A stretch of 64,000 nt of DNA from Buddleja alternifolia (GCA_019426215.1 CM033393.1:25608591-25672590), one strand, 5' to 3'. Positions 9,820 through 23,125 are shown, numbered from the stretch's first letter. Notes: generated by a model from the sequence alone, not told the origin. A program made the numbers and translations.

Positions 9820-11734
9820 TGACACGAGAAATCCTCACGTGTTTGCACAGCAAGTGGACTGGTCGTGTGTAATAATAAAGTGGATTTTTAAGTCCGGATT
9901 AGCCCACAGAGACTTGTATTTTAGACTTCTTGAATTTAAAGCAAGCAATAATTAAACTAAAACTAAAGATTTAAAGATTTTAAAAGCAATAAAATAAACT
10001 AAAACAAGAATTAACTCAAATATTATGGAAGCAAGATACAAGAAACAAGATGTCGAAATCAAGATAGCTATGGAAGAGAGCAACTAAGACACATGTGCTG
10101 GCATAAATTAATCAATTTTCATTATAAACATGTTCTCATATTATTAGACTACTGTTGCTTTGGTGGAAAAAACCTTAAATAATTACTACCCGATGTCTCG
10201 GCTGTAATAATCCTATGACTAAGTGACGGTTCTCTAAATACGTCTATCCGAGAATCAAATCATTAACCATGCATTCACGTTTTAGAATTTCCCCTGATAA
10301 ATCCGGCTAACTGCACCCGGAAATCTATACCTATCTCTAGGAGCAATTCCTCATATTTTTCGGATGATGTGATGATTTCTTTGAACCCTAACTTATATTC
10401 TCTCGAATGAATAAACTAGGCTAATTAGCAAGCATATGGTGATCAAACATATGATTGGAATTAAAGCACAAAATCAATACACAAAGCAACAATAGAATTA
10501 ATAAAACACAATTTATAACTCAAATATCATAATTTAGCCTCAACATGGCCTTAGTTCGAAGAATCTAATTCATCATAAAAGATAAAAGATAGAAACTTAA
10601 ATTAAGATTCATATTCATAGACAAAAAGAAATTTAAATCTAAGAAACTCTCTCGTATTTTTTATGGTTGAACTTCGATCTTCATCTCTTCTATGCTTCTT
10701 GATTTCTTCACTTTCAAGGCAGTGGCGGATCCAGATTCTGAAGTTAGTGGGGGCACTACCAATTTTACCGAGGGGTGCAGGGGGCTTGCCCCCCGCGGTA
10801 CGGTACGCTATATTTATGAGGGGAAATATAATAACTAATTAGGTTCAATTACAACTTTTGACATAATTTATACTTTTATACCTCTTTTGTTATAGCCATA
10901 ATTTTGGGGTTTGGGGGGGGGGGGCGAACTCAAAGTAAAGGGAAAAAATGTGATATTTTTTTACTTTGGGGGGGCGAAATTCAAATATAAAAAAATTTAT
11001 AAGGTAAAAAAATAAATTTTCAAAATTGAGGGGGGCATTTAATAATTTGAGGGTGGCACTTAATAATTTCAGGGGGGGACTAATGTAATTAAATAATTAA
11101 AATTTGAAAATATATATATATTAAGGCTAAAACAAAAATTCAGTGGGGGCACTGCCCCCCTTACCTACCTATAGATCCGCCCCTGCTTCAAGGGCTTTTG
11201 AAAATCTTCATGAATATGTAAAAACTAAGTCTAAACCCCATTAGGACTCTATTCTATGTATATTTTTCGTCTCCCAACCCTAGAGAACTGATCTAATATA
11301 TATAAGGGTGGAAGGGGAAGACTCCAACTTGAATTAGATTTGGAAATTTCCAAAAATTTGCTATTTTTCCCGTCAGAACCAACGTCCAAACGTGAAGTAC
11401 CCAATGTCCGTACGTTGGAAACAGAAACATTTTGCCTTCTGCGCAGCAATCTTGTTTCCTTCATAACTTTCTCCACAGACCTCCGATTTGGTTGATTAAA
11501 GTTGCCACATACTACGACAGAGTTCTACAACTTTGTAGAAGAAACATTTGTCAAATTCCGTCTCTAAATGCTCTAAAATTCTGAATTTCCGTCCAATTTT
11601 CCTCAATTGCAACGATTTTCCACCTTTACTCAATAAGCACACAAATTACAAGCATATGTGGCATAAATCATGCATAAACCAATGTAAATAACATAAATAT
11701 GAGGCTTTAAAACATGTAAATCTCACACCTATCA
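9820..11734 (-). repeat. 3' LTR of the Athila-like element (contains a hAT MITE)
   Basis: Matches the LTR at 14503-15943 over its length apart from the 466-bp insertion at 10720-11185 and scattered substitutions. The polypurine tract lies just outside: the minus strand reads AAGTTTGGGGGTGT immediately before TGATAG (11735-11750). The MITE is absent from the other LTR, so it arrived after this element inserted. Confidence 0.92.
10720..11185. mobile_element. hAT-type MITE, 466 bp
   Basis: Ends CAGTGGCGGATC and, inverted, CAGGGGCGGATC give 12-bp terminal repeats with one mismatch, of the CAG...CTG hAT type. It is flanked by an 8-bp duplication with one mismatch, TTTCAAGG (10712-10719) and CTTCAAGG (11186-11193). 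The right copy of the LTR preserves the empty site near 15398-15405. The interior has several G runs (for example 10914-10923) and no ORF. Confidence 0.9.
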
Positions 11735-13064
11735 ACACCCCCAAACTTAACATTGATCGTCCCCGAGCAATAAAAAGACTTAGATATAAGATCAAGAAGC
11801 AACAACCAAAGAGATAAACACAACAACAAAAACAAAAACAAAAGGATAAACTCACTTTCGTGGAGTGAACGATTGCACTTAGCATGTGCAACAAGCCGTT
11901 AAACCTCAATTTTACCAAAAGAGGACGAGTTTTGTCTCGTGAGGGTTTGCAGATGATTTACCCACAAAATCATAAAATTTTCAGCCCCACCCAACCAACA
12001 CAAATTAACTTAACCAACAAGAAAACAATGGCACAAAATCGACCTTTAAGGCTCCACAATTGTATACACATATCACAAACTTGCTCATGTTACACCTTGA
12101 CTCGAATAAACCTCCAAGGGGTGTAGTGATTGTAAGTCTACGGCATTATAGTCAAGTGGCACCCTTACCAAATTTCAGATTTTCTCCCATATCTACTAAC
12201 CTTCGATCAATCCTAAAGTACAAGCCTCATAGACAACTTCATAACCACTTACATTTCACCACTTAACCATTTAAACTTTAACTTCACATGAAACTTCCAT
12301 TTAAATTCATTAAGGCCAGGTCATGTGCAATGTTCTATTCCCTTAGGCTTTCTATAACACCCATGTATCGAGCTTTGGATCAATGACTCCCAAACTAGAT
12401 AGTTTTAGGGCATTAAGTGTCCAGACACTCCTTACAGATTTAATCGCTCGAGTGCCAAAGGCCACAAAATAAAACTAGACCTTTCATTCACTTTCAACTT
12501 TAATTGGCTTGAGCAAAGCTCAAATTAGCTTAATAGTACAGTTTATAGGCATGTAGCTTTTCACCTCCAATACATATCAGCCTGACTTTATAGTCATACC
12601 AATTTTCATCAACCTTATTCATTATTCATTAGGCATATGAAGCAACTACTCAACTCATGACCCTAAGAAAAATCTAAGTCAATATTTCCGGGAGAAATTC
12701 CTTAAGTGTTTCAGAATGATTATCCACTTAACTCCTCTACCCTCGACTTGTCGTGCATTTGTGATTCATCTAAGGAGAATCTACTCTAATCTAAGGTCCC
12801 ATGAGCAAAGTAAAGATATGTGTATTTTCCATTAAATTCAAATATAAGTCAAGAAATTATGTCATCAAATTCAAGTTAATCATTCCATTGCATTAATTGG
12901 TGGCTAAAAAAAAAATTCATGCTCGATCTTCTCAACATAAAAGCATCCAAACATGATAGCATATAAATTTCCCCAAACACACGTCATATGAATCTATTAA
13001 AAGCACAAAGTACTACCCACATACACCCCCAAACTTAAACTCAACATTGTCCTCAATGTTGTCT
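11735..13064 (-). other. Conserved noncoding block of the Athila-like family, bounded by two purine-rich motifs
   Basis: Read on the minus strand it runs from an internal motif (AACATTGAGGACAATGTTGA then AAGTTTGGGGGT, 13064-13022) to the terminal polypurine tract (AAGTTTGGGGGTGT, ending 11735). Several stretches match the + strand of 61620-62822, for example TAGAAAGCCTAA-GGAATAGAACATTGCACATGA and the AGGGTTTGCAGATG/CTCGTGAGGG region. No ORF is conserved, so selection, if any, is on RNA or DNA. Confidence 0.75.
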
Positions 13065-13428
13065 CACATAAAAGCGTGAAATAAGGGTATAAAAGTAGAC
13101 CCACAACCAAGGATGTTGAAAAATAATCCTTCATCCACAAGTGTGTCTTTCCAGCTCAAATCATCAAAATCAAACATCTCAAACCAAAAGGAAGGGAACC
13201 GGATACTAATCATGCTCAACATACTCAAAACAAACCAAAGCATCAAGCATAAAGGAATGCATGCCAAAAGTGCATGTTCAAAGAAAACACCAAAACAGAA
13301 AGGAAACCTAAAAACTAAGCAAAACAAGAAACACACAAAAACAAAAGATGAAAGAAAAACTTAAAAACTTGGGTTGCCTCCCAAGAAGCGCTCTTTTAAA
13401 GTCACTAGCTTGACTTTACCGAGTCATT

Positions 13429-14361
13429 TCAAGGCAATTTCCGAATGAATGCCTTGTTCATTCTCCAAGTAAGGATGAAATTTGGCCCAGTGTTAGTAGA
13501 AAATATGATGAGTAGTGACCAAGCAATCATCCACTCAAATAGTTTCTCATAGTCCTTCACCACTTCCATCACTTTTTCTTCCCATTGCGCCGAGTGATGA
13601 TTTAGACTATTCTCCAAGTTATAAGTAGATGACCATTCTTCTTCACCCATCGAAGTGGAAAACTTGGAGTTCATGATGTAGGACTCGAAGAGACTAATGG
13701 TTCTTTTAACCTCCTTACATGTGAAGAGGACAAAGGGTGGAGAATCTTCAACCGGTTGAGAAGCTATAGAAGTGGAAGGCTCAGCAGTGGGAGTTTCTAG
13801 TTCTACACATTCAAACGTGCCATACAGTAATGCTTCTAACTCTGCTACATTATCGGCCGCTCGTTCAGGTGTAATCTGCTCGGCAGAGATCCATTCGTTT
13901 TCCCATTCCTCATCTTCTCTCACTGTTTCCTCACCACTCCTCGAAGTCATGCCACCATTTGGTGCTTGTTGCAAAGCTTGAATGACGTCGCACACCAATT
14001 GCACATTTTTCGGACAATCCATATCCTCGAGAGTGAGTTGCATAGACTGAATGAGTCCTAGAACCCATTCTTGTTGCTCCGGGGTCAGAAACGGAAGATT
14101 TCCCAATGTCTCGGATGCTTGAACGTTAGGTGTGCGACGCTGAGGTGTTGACACCTTAACAGAAATCCTCTCGTTTTTTATTTTCTCAACGATCATTAGA
14201 GCCTCCTTAATCGGTCCTTCATACAAAGCATCAATGGCTTTGCGTACCAATTTCATATTTTTCGGCTGATCCAAATCGTCTAGTGTGAGTTGTAAGTCGT
14301 GTATGAGTTGTCGAACCCATTCTCGTTCTTCCAGAGTCGGGGACAGACGATATCTCGCCAT
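13429..14361 (-). CDS. Intact 310-aa ORF with a duplicated helical module, unknown function
   Basis: The ATG at 14361 sits in the context ACCATGGCG, close to the plant optimum, about 120 bases after the primer site. The frame is open for 310 codons, while most other element ORFs here are broken. Two similar modules are visible: residues about 9-51 (EREWVRQLIHDLQLTLDDLD, then QPKNMKLVRKAIDAL) and about 94-136 (QQEWVLGLIQSMQLTLEDMD, then CPKNVQLVCDVIQAL). An acidic linker (REDEEWENEWISAEQ) follows. No gag, protease, RT or membrane segment is seen. It replaces gag-pol in position. Small all-helical modules suggest protein or nucleic-acid binding, but that is inference. Confidence 0.7.
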   Translation of the reverse strand: MARYRLSPTLEEREWVRQLIHDLQLTLDDLDQPKNMKLVRKAIDALYEGPIKEALMIVEKIKNERISVKVSTPQRRTPNVQASETLGNLPFLTPEQQEWVLGLIQSMQLTLEDMDCPKNVQLVCDVIQALQQAPNGGMTSRSGEETVREDEEWENEWISAEQITPERAADNVAELEALLYGTFECVELETPTAEPSTSIASQPVEDSPPFVLFTCKEVKRTISLFESYIMNSKFSTSMGEEEWSSTYNLENSLNHHSAQWEEKVMEVVKDYEKLFEWMIAWSLLIIFSTNTGPNFILTWRMNKAFIRKLP

Positions 14362-14479
14362 TGGTACCTAAAATTAATCAACAAAAAAATAAAAATTAAA
14401 AACAAAAACAAAGAAAGAAAGAAGAAAAAGAGCAAAACTAAATACTTGCAATAAAAACAAAAACTATAAAAAAACAAGT

Positions 14480-14495
14480 CCCCGGCAACGGTGCA
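14480..14495 (-). promoter_or_regulatory. Primer binding site, tRNA-Asp type
   Basis: The minus strand reads TGCACCGTTGCCGGGG a few bases after the LTR end (TGTCA). This is the TGGCGCCGTTGCCGGGG type site complementary to the 3' end of plant tRNA-Asp, with two changes near its 5' end. Such a site is usual in Athila-type elements. Confidence 0.8.
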
Positions 14496-14502
14496 AAAAA
14501 CA

Positions 14503-15943
14503 TGACACGAGAAATCCTCACGTGTTTGCACAGCAAGTGGACTGGTCGCGTGTAGTAATAAAGTGGATTTTTAAGTCCGGATTATCCCACAGAGACTTGT
14601 ATTTTAGACTTCTTGAATTTAAAGCAAGCAATAATTAAACTAAAACTAAAGATTTAAAGATTTTAAAAGCAATAAAATAAACTAAAACAAGAATTAACTC
14701 AAATATTATGGAAGCAAGATACAAGAAACAAGATGTCGAAATCAAGATAGCTATGGAAGAGAGCAACTAAGACACATGTGCTGGCGTAAATTCATCAATT
14801 TTCATTATAAACATGTTCTCATATTATTAGACTACTGTTGCTTTGGTGGAAAAAACCTTAAATAATTACTACCCGATGTCTCGGCTATAATAATCCTATG
14901 ACTAAGTGACGGTTCTCTAAATACGTCTATTCGAGAATCAAATCATTAACCATGCATTCACGTTTTAGAATTTCCCCGGATAAATCTGGCTAACTGCACC
15001 CAGAAATCTATACCTATCTCTAGGAGCAATTCCTCATGTTTTTCTGATGATGTAATGATTTTTTTGAACCCTAACTTATATTCTCTCGAATGAATAAACT
15101 AGGCTAATTAGCAAGCATATGGTGATCAAACATATGATTGGAATTAAAGCACAAAATCAATACATAAATCAACAATAGAATTAATATGAAAAACACAATT
15201 TATAACTCAAATATCATAATTTAGCCTCAACATGGCCTTAGTTCGAAGAATCTAATTCATCATAAAAAATAAAAGATAGAAACTTAAATTAAAATTCATA
15301 TTCATAGACAAAAATAAATCTAAATCTAAGAAACTCCCTCGTATTTTTGATGGTTGAACTTCGATTTTCATCTCTTCCATGCTTCTTGATTTCTTCACCT
15401 TCAAGGGCCTTTGAAAATCTTCATGAACATGTAAAAACTAAGTCTAAACCCCATTAAGGCTCTATTCTATGTGTATTTTCGTCTCCCAACCCTAGAGAAT
15501 TGATCTAATATATATATAAGGGTGGAAAGGGAAGACACCAACTTGAATTAGATTTGGAAATTTCCAAAAATTTGCTATTTTTCCCGTCAGAACCAACGTG
15601 AAGTACCCAACGTCCGTACGTTGGAAACAAAAACATTTTGCCTTCTGCGCAGCTATCTTGTTTCCTTCATAACGTTCTCCAAAGACCTCCGATGTGGGTG
15701 ATTCAAGTTGTTACGTAAAGCTAAGACAGAGCTCTACAACTTTGTAGAAGAAACATTTGTCAAATTCCGTCTCTAAATGCTCTAAAATTCTGAATTTCTG
15801 TCCAGTTTTCCTCAATTGCAAAGATTTTCCACCTTTACTCAATAAGCACACAAATTACAAGCATATGTGGCATAAATCATGCATAAAACAATGTAACTAA
15901 CATAAATATGAAGCTTTAAAACATGTAAATCTCACTCCTATCA
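14503..15943 (-). repeat. 5' LTR of the Athila-like element, 1441 bp
   Basis: TG...CA-bounded copy without the MITE. It differs from the other LTR by scattered substitutions and small indels, including loss of an 8-bp CCAAACGT unit near 15600. It would carry the minus-strand promoter and polyadenylation signals of the element; I could not fix a TATA box with certainty. Confidence 0.92.
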
Positions 15944-15948
15944 ACGTT

Positions 15949-17586
15949 CCACAATCGCCACCTCATGTGCATCATCATTTTCATAGCCAATAATGATTAT
16001 CGAGTCTCTATCAACTACTAAAGGTAGAATTATAGACAGAATCAAATATGTTTATTATTGATACAAGAAACAAGACAATTCAAAAAGTATACAAGTTTCG
16101 CAGTGCCACTAACTAGCTAGTCGAACACCTAACACTAACGCACCCCCTCTCACTTGCACTCTTGACGTTTTTGTTTTCTCTTTTTCTCTTGAATCTCTCT
16201 CTACATTAAAGTCATACACGTGTTTCTCCTACCATCTTCTCCACAAGCTATAAAAGTATTATTCATTTGCAGCATTCGTATGAATAAGACGTGGGTGCAA
16301 CCAAGATGTGATAACGCTAGAGGTTTAGCATTGAGCTCGTGACACTAGGCAAGAAAAATCAAGAACAACTAGACTTGTTTCGAGAAAATGAGCAAAAGAC
16401 GAAGAAGACCCACCAGGGGCATGACATACGCGAAAGAGACGTCTACATGCTTTCATGGTATTGAACTTTGTAAAAGAAAGTTCAACTCGTATAGTCTCTT
16501 ATCTTTTGTTTTTATACTTGACCATGTAGCCTGACCCATCACAGCCCATGATTCATGCGCTTAAATTTTTGTTCTCTTTTTTCTGCTACACGCGCATGGC
16601 CTGGGGTAGATACAATGATTCAACCAATGGTATCACATTCAAGATTTTAAATAGCTCGAGTTCATTGACAACAGAGTAAACACCCATGTGATTGGATTAC
16701 GACATTCGAATATGTCAATTCCATTGACATATCTACAACACAATCTCCCACTAATACCTAATGACTGACTGACACTCTTTGTCAGAGCCTGTGTCATACA
16801 AGTCGAGTCCTAATGCCCAATTAGGACTCTTTGACTTGTGAACCCATTTGAATAATTGAGAACTCAACACTTCTAGTGTCCCTCTTCTTATTCCATAAGA
16901 AATAGAAGGTTTCTCTCAATCATCTTGGATTAGATGTTCAATACTTATTGATGCCATTAAAATTTATGTGAATAAGAAGTAATTTGCCTTTATTCCAAAA
17001 ATAAGGTTTTTCACAACATAAAGGAAATTCCTATATAGCCTATTTCATCATTGGCATATGGGGCATATACCTAACATCAGTTAGTGTAAGCAGTGAACTT
17101 GTTATCAACAAGCACCGACGTTTGTGCATTTTTGTGAACTATACTAATGTCTATAAAAAGAGACATTCTCTAATTAAAAGTGTGCATCATAGGCGCAAGT
17201 CTATCCGAATGATCAATGTCTCATTTTGATAATTCTATGACTTGAACGGTATTTAGAAATCACAGCCTTGGCAACTTGTTTTATGATATCCATCTAATAA
17301 GATATCAAGTCACATAGCTATGTGTGAATTCTAGGGATTTCATCATACATTTATAAATAATATAAAAACGAGATAAAAAAAATACCTTTTATTTAATATA
17401 ATGTAAAATGGAATTTTCATTACAAGAATAGGTAAAGAAAGCTTATCTAGGATTGGCTCACATGACAGTATTCTAAAAAACCCTAGATTACAGATGGGAA
17501 AAGATGGAAAGATTCGACTCACATGAAGAGCGTAACCTAGAGAGGATTGTTGTTCATCATTAGTATCTAGGAAGTCATGGTGACAT
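15949..17586. other. Noncoding stretch with divergent copia A-family LTR remnants
   Basis: 15949-16740 shows nothing I can name. 16740-17350 resembles the copia A LTR at 31980-32310: AATCTCCCAC at 16742 resembles the sequence just inside copia A's LTR, and CTCTTTGACTTGTGAACC and CAACACTTCTAGTGTCC at about 16830-16885 match CTTTGACTTGCGAACC and AAACACTTCTAGTGCC. No boundary or duplication is recognisable, so it is an old fragment. Confidence 0.5.
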
Positions 17587-18549
17587 TGTTAGACATCGAT
17601 CCATGTCCAATAGGTGTCTTGAATTAATATGGTAAAATTAATTCAAGCCGTAATTAATTATTTTGTTAAATAGTTAATTAAGATAGTGTGAGGATTGTCT
17701 AGCCTTTTGGGGATATGACCTATTGCTAACTTATTAATGAGTCTAAGGGATCATACACTTAATTTAGTGCATTACCTATAGGTGGAATTAATTCTTTGTG
17801 ATTTAATGGAGAATAATTAATATGAATTAATTAATTGAGAAAAAAATATTAATTAAGTGGTCTTAATTGATAAAAGTCTTCTAATTTAATATTCAAATAT
17901 TATATTAGAATAAGACTAATTAATTAGTGGTCTAATTAGTTAATGGAAATGAATAAATTAATTAAGTGTGCTTAATTACTATTTGTTCTTGTAATTTAAT
18001 TTGGTGGATTAAATTAAGTACAAGAACAATTAATTGATTAGTGGGCTAATTAATTATACATGTGCTTGGACTGAGAAAGAGAAAAGAAGACTGCCACGAT
18101 TTGGAAACCCTGGCAGAGACGCCTAAGTGCGGCGCCGCCTACACACTTGCAGGCTTGTTTTTATCTTCTTTCTTCTTCTCTCTCTTCATTAGAGCCTATA
18201 CACATATTCCACAATTTTTCTCCATAAGCCAAAAGGTTCGATTCTCATAGCTAGCACTTATAGTAAAGATCAAGGGTACAAGCTAAGTTGTGGATACTGT
18301 TAGAGATGCTTTATACAGTTGGAACGTAGAAGCAACCATTTTCTCTATAAATAAGAGGTTAATGCAAAAGGTTTTGTTGATAGAAATCATCAAAAAGGTA
18401 ACTCGCGAAAAACCTCTTACGAGAGTTTCACGTAAAATTTGATGGTACCATGTCTGTCAAATCCATATTTAGGGGTTGTGCATAGTTTAAATTTTAATTA
18501 TCTATATACGGTGTGCATAATCCACGAGGTTAGCCACCGTATCCCAACA
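17587..18549. repeat. Probable solo LTR of a Ty1/copia element
   Basis: Begins TGTTAGACATCG and ends CCGTATCCCAACA, about 963 bp, very AT-rich with many ATTAATTA segments in the first half and a transcribed-leader-like second half. Flanking pentamers GACAT and AGCAT match at only three positions, so the target duplication is not convincing. No internal element sequence adjoins it. Confidence 0.45.
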
Positions 18550-19080
18550 AGCATAACTTCACTCTCCGTACATTCCCTTATTCATTTCCACAAAATGCAT
18601 TTTCTTAAAATTTATTTCCGCAAAACACTTACCAAACAAAGGGTAATTCTTCTTCACAAATGTTCAGATATACGCTCGGCAACCCCATTAGAGAAAAATT
18701 AAGGCATTGTTTGTTTATTTTTTTGGAATTTCTTTTTTTTTTTTATATTCTAACTCACAAAATTATGAAAAACCACACGCCAAACTGTTTTTAACTAAAT
18801 TACATTTTTTCGACTTCACTCTCCATTTATAAAATACTTATCAATTACTAAATTCATCATTTCACACGAGTCAGTTATTCCAATTAATATTTTTTTCTTT
18901 CTCTTTCAACTTTTCAATTTTCGATTCATTTATTCTATCAAAAATCAACCAATCATTTTTTAATTTGACACATTTTACAAATTTTAACATTTTTAAACAC
19001 ATCACACAAACACATTTTATTATTTTCGCACGAATATCCGTACACATATTTTCGATAAATTTTCAAAATTTTAACTCAAA
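18550..19080. other. AT-rich intergenic sequence upstream of RPL23A
   Basis: Long T and A runs, no credible ORF, no repeat boundary seen. It may include distal promoter sequence of the ribosomal protein gene. Confidence 0.5.
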
Positions 19081-19095
19081 AACTTAAACTAAAAA

Positions 19096-19198
19096 GGCCC
19101 AAGTGGATTGAACCGGCCCAAGGGGCAACCGAATCCTGATTAAGTCCGTAACTTCGAGATATAAGGAATTCGCAACTTCCCCGCCTCCGAAACCCTAG
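19096..19198 (+). promoter_or_regulatory. RPL23A promoter: two site II-type GGCCCA boxes, TATA-like box and telo-box
   Basis: GGCCCA occurs at 19096-19101 and 19115-19120, the core of site II elements bound by TCP factors. ATATAAGG at 19159-19166 is TATA-like. AAACCCTAG at 19190-19198 is a telo-box. The pairing of site II and telo-box is characteristic of plant ribosomal protein and other translation genes. A start near the telo-box is likely. A possible 5' UTR intron runs 19219-19314 (CAG/GT ... TTTCAG). Confidence 0.75.
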
Positions 19199-19353
19199 AA
19201 CGGCAATTCACTCCTCAGGTTTTCTCCTCCTCTCCATCTAACTCGCAGTTTCTCTTTCATTGTATAAAGTGTATTGTATGAAATTTTGGTTAATTATTTG
19301 ATAATCTGTTTCAGGTGAGATTTCATAAACGTTTAGGGGTTGATTCCGTTGAA

Positions 19354-21381
<2,028 letters not shown>

Positions 21382-21616
21382 GGGGCTTGCCTTCCAAATT
21401 TTTGTTTATGCTTTTTCTTAAATGGACCTGCATTTTTGTAGAACTCAGATGCGAAACCACATTGTATTTCATTTTAGATTCTTGAGCTTAAGAAACAGTT
21501 TTCTAGAAATATTAAGACCTATGAAATTGTGTTGCCATCGGTTCACTTTCTGTTTAGTTCTTTTGCTTTTATGGATGTTTGTCGTACGATTTACTCATTT
21601 CGTTTTATGATATTAC

Positions 21617-21793
21617 GGGAGTGTTTGGAAGCTCATTTCAAATGGATTTTTGAAGATAAAAACATAGAAGTCCATTTGTAAATTTGTTACTTGTTTGATA
21701 TTTAAATATTAATGGACTTTTAGTGATATCTCCAAAAGTCCATTTCGGAAAAGTGTATATTAGTGAATTTTGGAATTTTTTACCAAACACTTC
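21617..21793. mobile_element. Candidate MITE, about 177 bp
   Basis: GGGAGTGTTTGG at the left and CCAAACACTTC at the right form a short inverted repeat around AT-rich sequence with internally repeated AGTCCATTT. It lies just past the 3' end of RPL23A. A clear target duplication was not found, so this is tentative. Confidence 0.35.
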
Positions 21794-22027
21794 ACATTTT
21801 TAAAAGCACTTATTAAATTTTCTATTCTAAAAAGTTTAAATGAAGTTATTACATGAGAAGGGAATCCACGTGAAAATTATTGTAACGACTTTGTTATGTC
21901 ATAACGTGCATATCTGACAATTATAAATATATGTTTACTTAAGTAGGTGACGTGAATAAACTCAATGCCTAATGGCCTGGCATCGGCAGCTGCAATCAGG
22001 GCAAAATTGCTTTTAGTATTTATATAT

Positions 22028-22053
22028 GGGAGAGGGAGAGGGAGAGGGAGAGA
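22028..22053 (+). repeat. GAGAGG microsatellite
   Basis: About four tandem GGGAGA units, interrupted at the right end by GATGG. Confidence 0.9.
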
Positions 22054-22246
22054 TGGAGAACTAGTCATTCCGTTGTGATAATAATTTTTGGGAGAATCTC
22101 ATTTTTGGCAATGTAAATTGTCATCAGTTTATTTTTGGTGCCATTGGTCCAGTGAATTTCACTTTTGATGCAAAGAAGATTAAATCTTCTCACTTTTCTT
22201 GTCGTCGGACTAACTTTTTTTTGTCACCTTCCCACTTTTTTAAGTC

Positions 22247-22608
22247 GGGATAATTGCATAAGATCCTTTTGTGATATGCGAAATCTGTGCCAAATTTTCT
22301 TGTATTCAGTTTTTTGCGTAGCGCTCCCTTGTTCTTATTAATTTTGCATACTCTTCCTTTTTTGATTTTTTTTGATGTTTTTTTTAATCATAATTGTCTT
22401 AGATCCTATCCAAATTAAATTATTTATTTATTATAAACATGTAAAGGGCAAAAATATATTTGGACTGACATTTATGATGTAAAAAAACCAAAAAAGGGAT
22501 AGCATGCACAATTAATTGGAACGCAAGGGGGCGCTACGCAAAAAATTGAACATACAGGAGTTTGACACAGGTTTCGTTTATCACTGAGGGATTTTATGCA
22601 ATTATCCC
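22247..22608. mobile_element. Mutator-type MITE with long terminal inverted repeats, 362 bp
   Basis: The left arm begins GGGATAATTGCATAA and the right arm ends TTATGCAATTATCCC. Complementarity runs on for about 85 bases per arm, including TTTTTTGCGTAGCGCTCCCTT against AAGGGGGCGCTACGCAAAAAA. It is flanked by a 9-bp duplication with one mismatch, TTTTAAGTC (22238-22246) and TTTTAAGAC (22609-22617). Long arms and 9-bp duplications are typical of Mutator-like elements. The surrounding sequence (22120-22150 and 22650-22680, with TGCCATTGGT and ACCAATGGTGCC) forms a weaker outer inverted repeat. Confidence 0.75.
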
Positions 22609-22617
22609 TTTTAAGAC

Positions 22618-23125
22618 ACTTTTGTACCAAAAATAAGATCAATTAAACCAAAAACCAATGGTGCCAAAAGTGAATTATTGACCATTTATCATATAAAAAA
22701 AGAGATTTTCCTATAAAAAAAATCGAAATTTAGGGATAAATTCCCATTTAAGCATCCAATTTATGGATTAGTCCCCAGCCAAGTTTAAGTACATTGCAGT
22801 CCCTTATTGTAAGTATAAGTTTTGATTTAACCCCCACCACCCTGAAAAGACGATTTTGCCTCTGACAATTGGCTTTTTCCTTCCTTTATCCTAATTCTTT
22901 TTTCTTTTAACCTTAGGTTACCATTTTACAGCCCCAAATTACCATTTTACAGTTGTAAAAATGTTTTCACGCCCATCTCATTTGCTTTGCCACCTTGTCC
23001 GTCGTGATACCACCTTGATACCGCCACTAAAATTGTTCCCCACCCCTAACCACAAAGTAATAACGAGCAAAAAATTGAGGCCACTACCACCAGTATAATT
23101 ACCGCCGATTAGAATCGCTACCATC
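22618..23125. other. Noncoding sequence 5' of the MULE gene
   Basis: AT-rich with short poly-T and repeated ACCATTTTACAG at 22921-22958. It probably includes the 5' region of the MULE, but I could not define a terminal inverted repeat. Confidence 0.4.

Larger units (their letters stand above)
9820..15943 (-). mobile_element. Non-autonomous Athila-like Ty3/gypsy element, complete, with TSD ACGTT
   Basis: Two direct LTR copies (9820-11734 and 14503-15943) begin TGACACGAG and end CCTATCA on the + strand. They are flanked by a perfect 5-bp duplication ACGTT at 9815-9819 and 15944-15948. The primer site (14480-14495) next to the right LTR and the purine tract next to the left LTR set the transcription direction as minus. 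The interior (11735-14502, 2.8 kb) has one 310-aa ORF and no gag, RT or integrase. Its noncoding block is homologous to that of the element at 55351, so both belong to one family. It must rely on another element for enzymes. Confidence 0.93.

Noticed and set aside
9645..9848. 67-aa minus-strand ORF across the Athila-like LTR boundary
   Set aside because: Crosses a transposon end and the MITE. Some flanking text looks faintly coding (15970-16010 and 9720-9810 on the minus strand), but I could not recognise a family.
11646..11918. Hydrophobic 90-aa minus-strand ORF
   Set aside because: It spans the LTR end and purine tract; the hydrophobic run is translated A/T-rich noncoding sequence.
13064..13336. 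90-aa minus-strand ORF rich in Phe and Leu
   Set aside because: Falls in the transition to the conserved noncoding block. The sister element has similar T-rich text (61310-61440), so a membrane protein is possible but not supported.
18228..18245. tRNA T-loop-like GGTTCGATTCTCA
   Set aside because: No matching A box or cloverleaf arms around it.
18062..18250. 62-aa ORF
   Set aside because: It lies inside a probable copia solo LTR and has no recognisable domain.
17582..18554. Target duplication for the solo LTR (GACAT/AGCAT)
   Set aside because: Only three of five positions agree, so it is not used as evidence.
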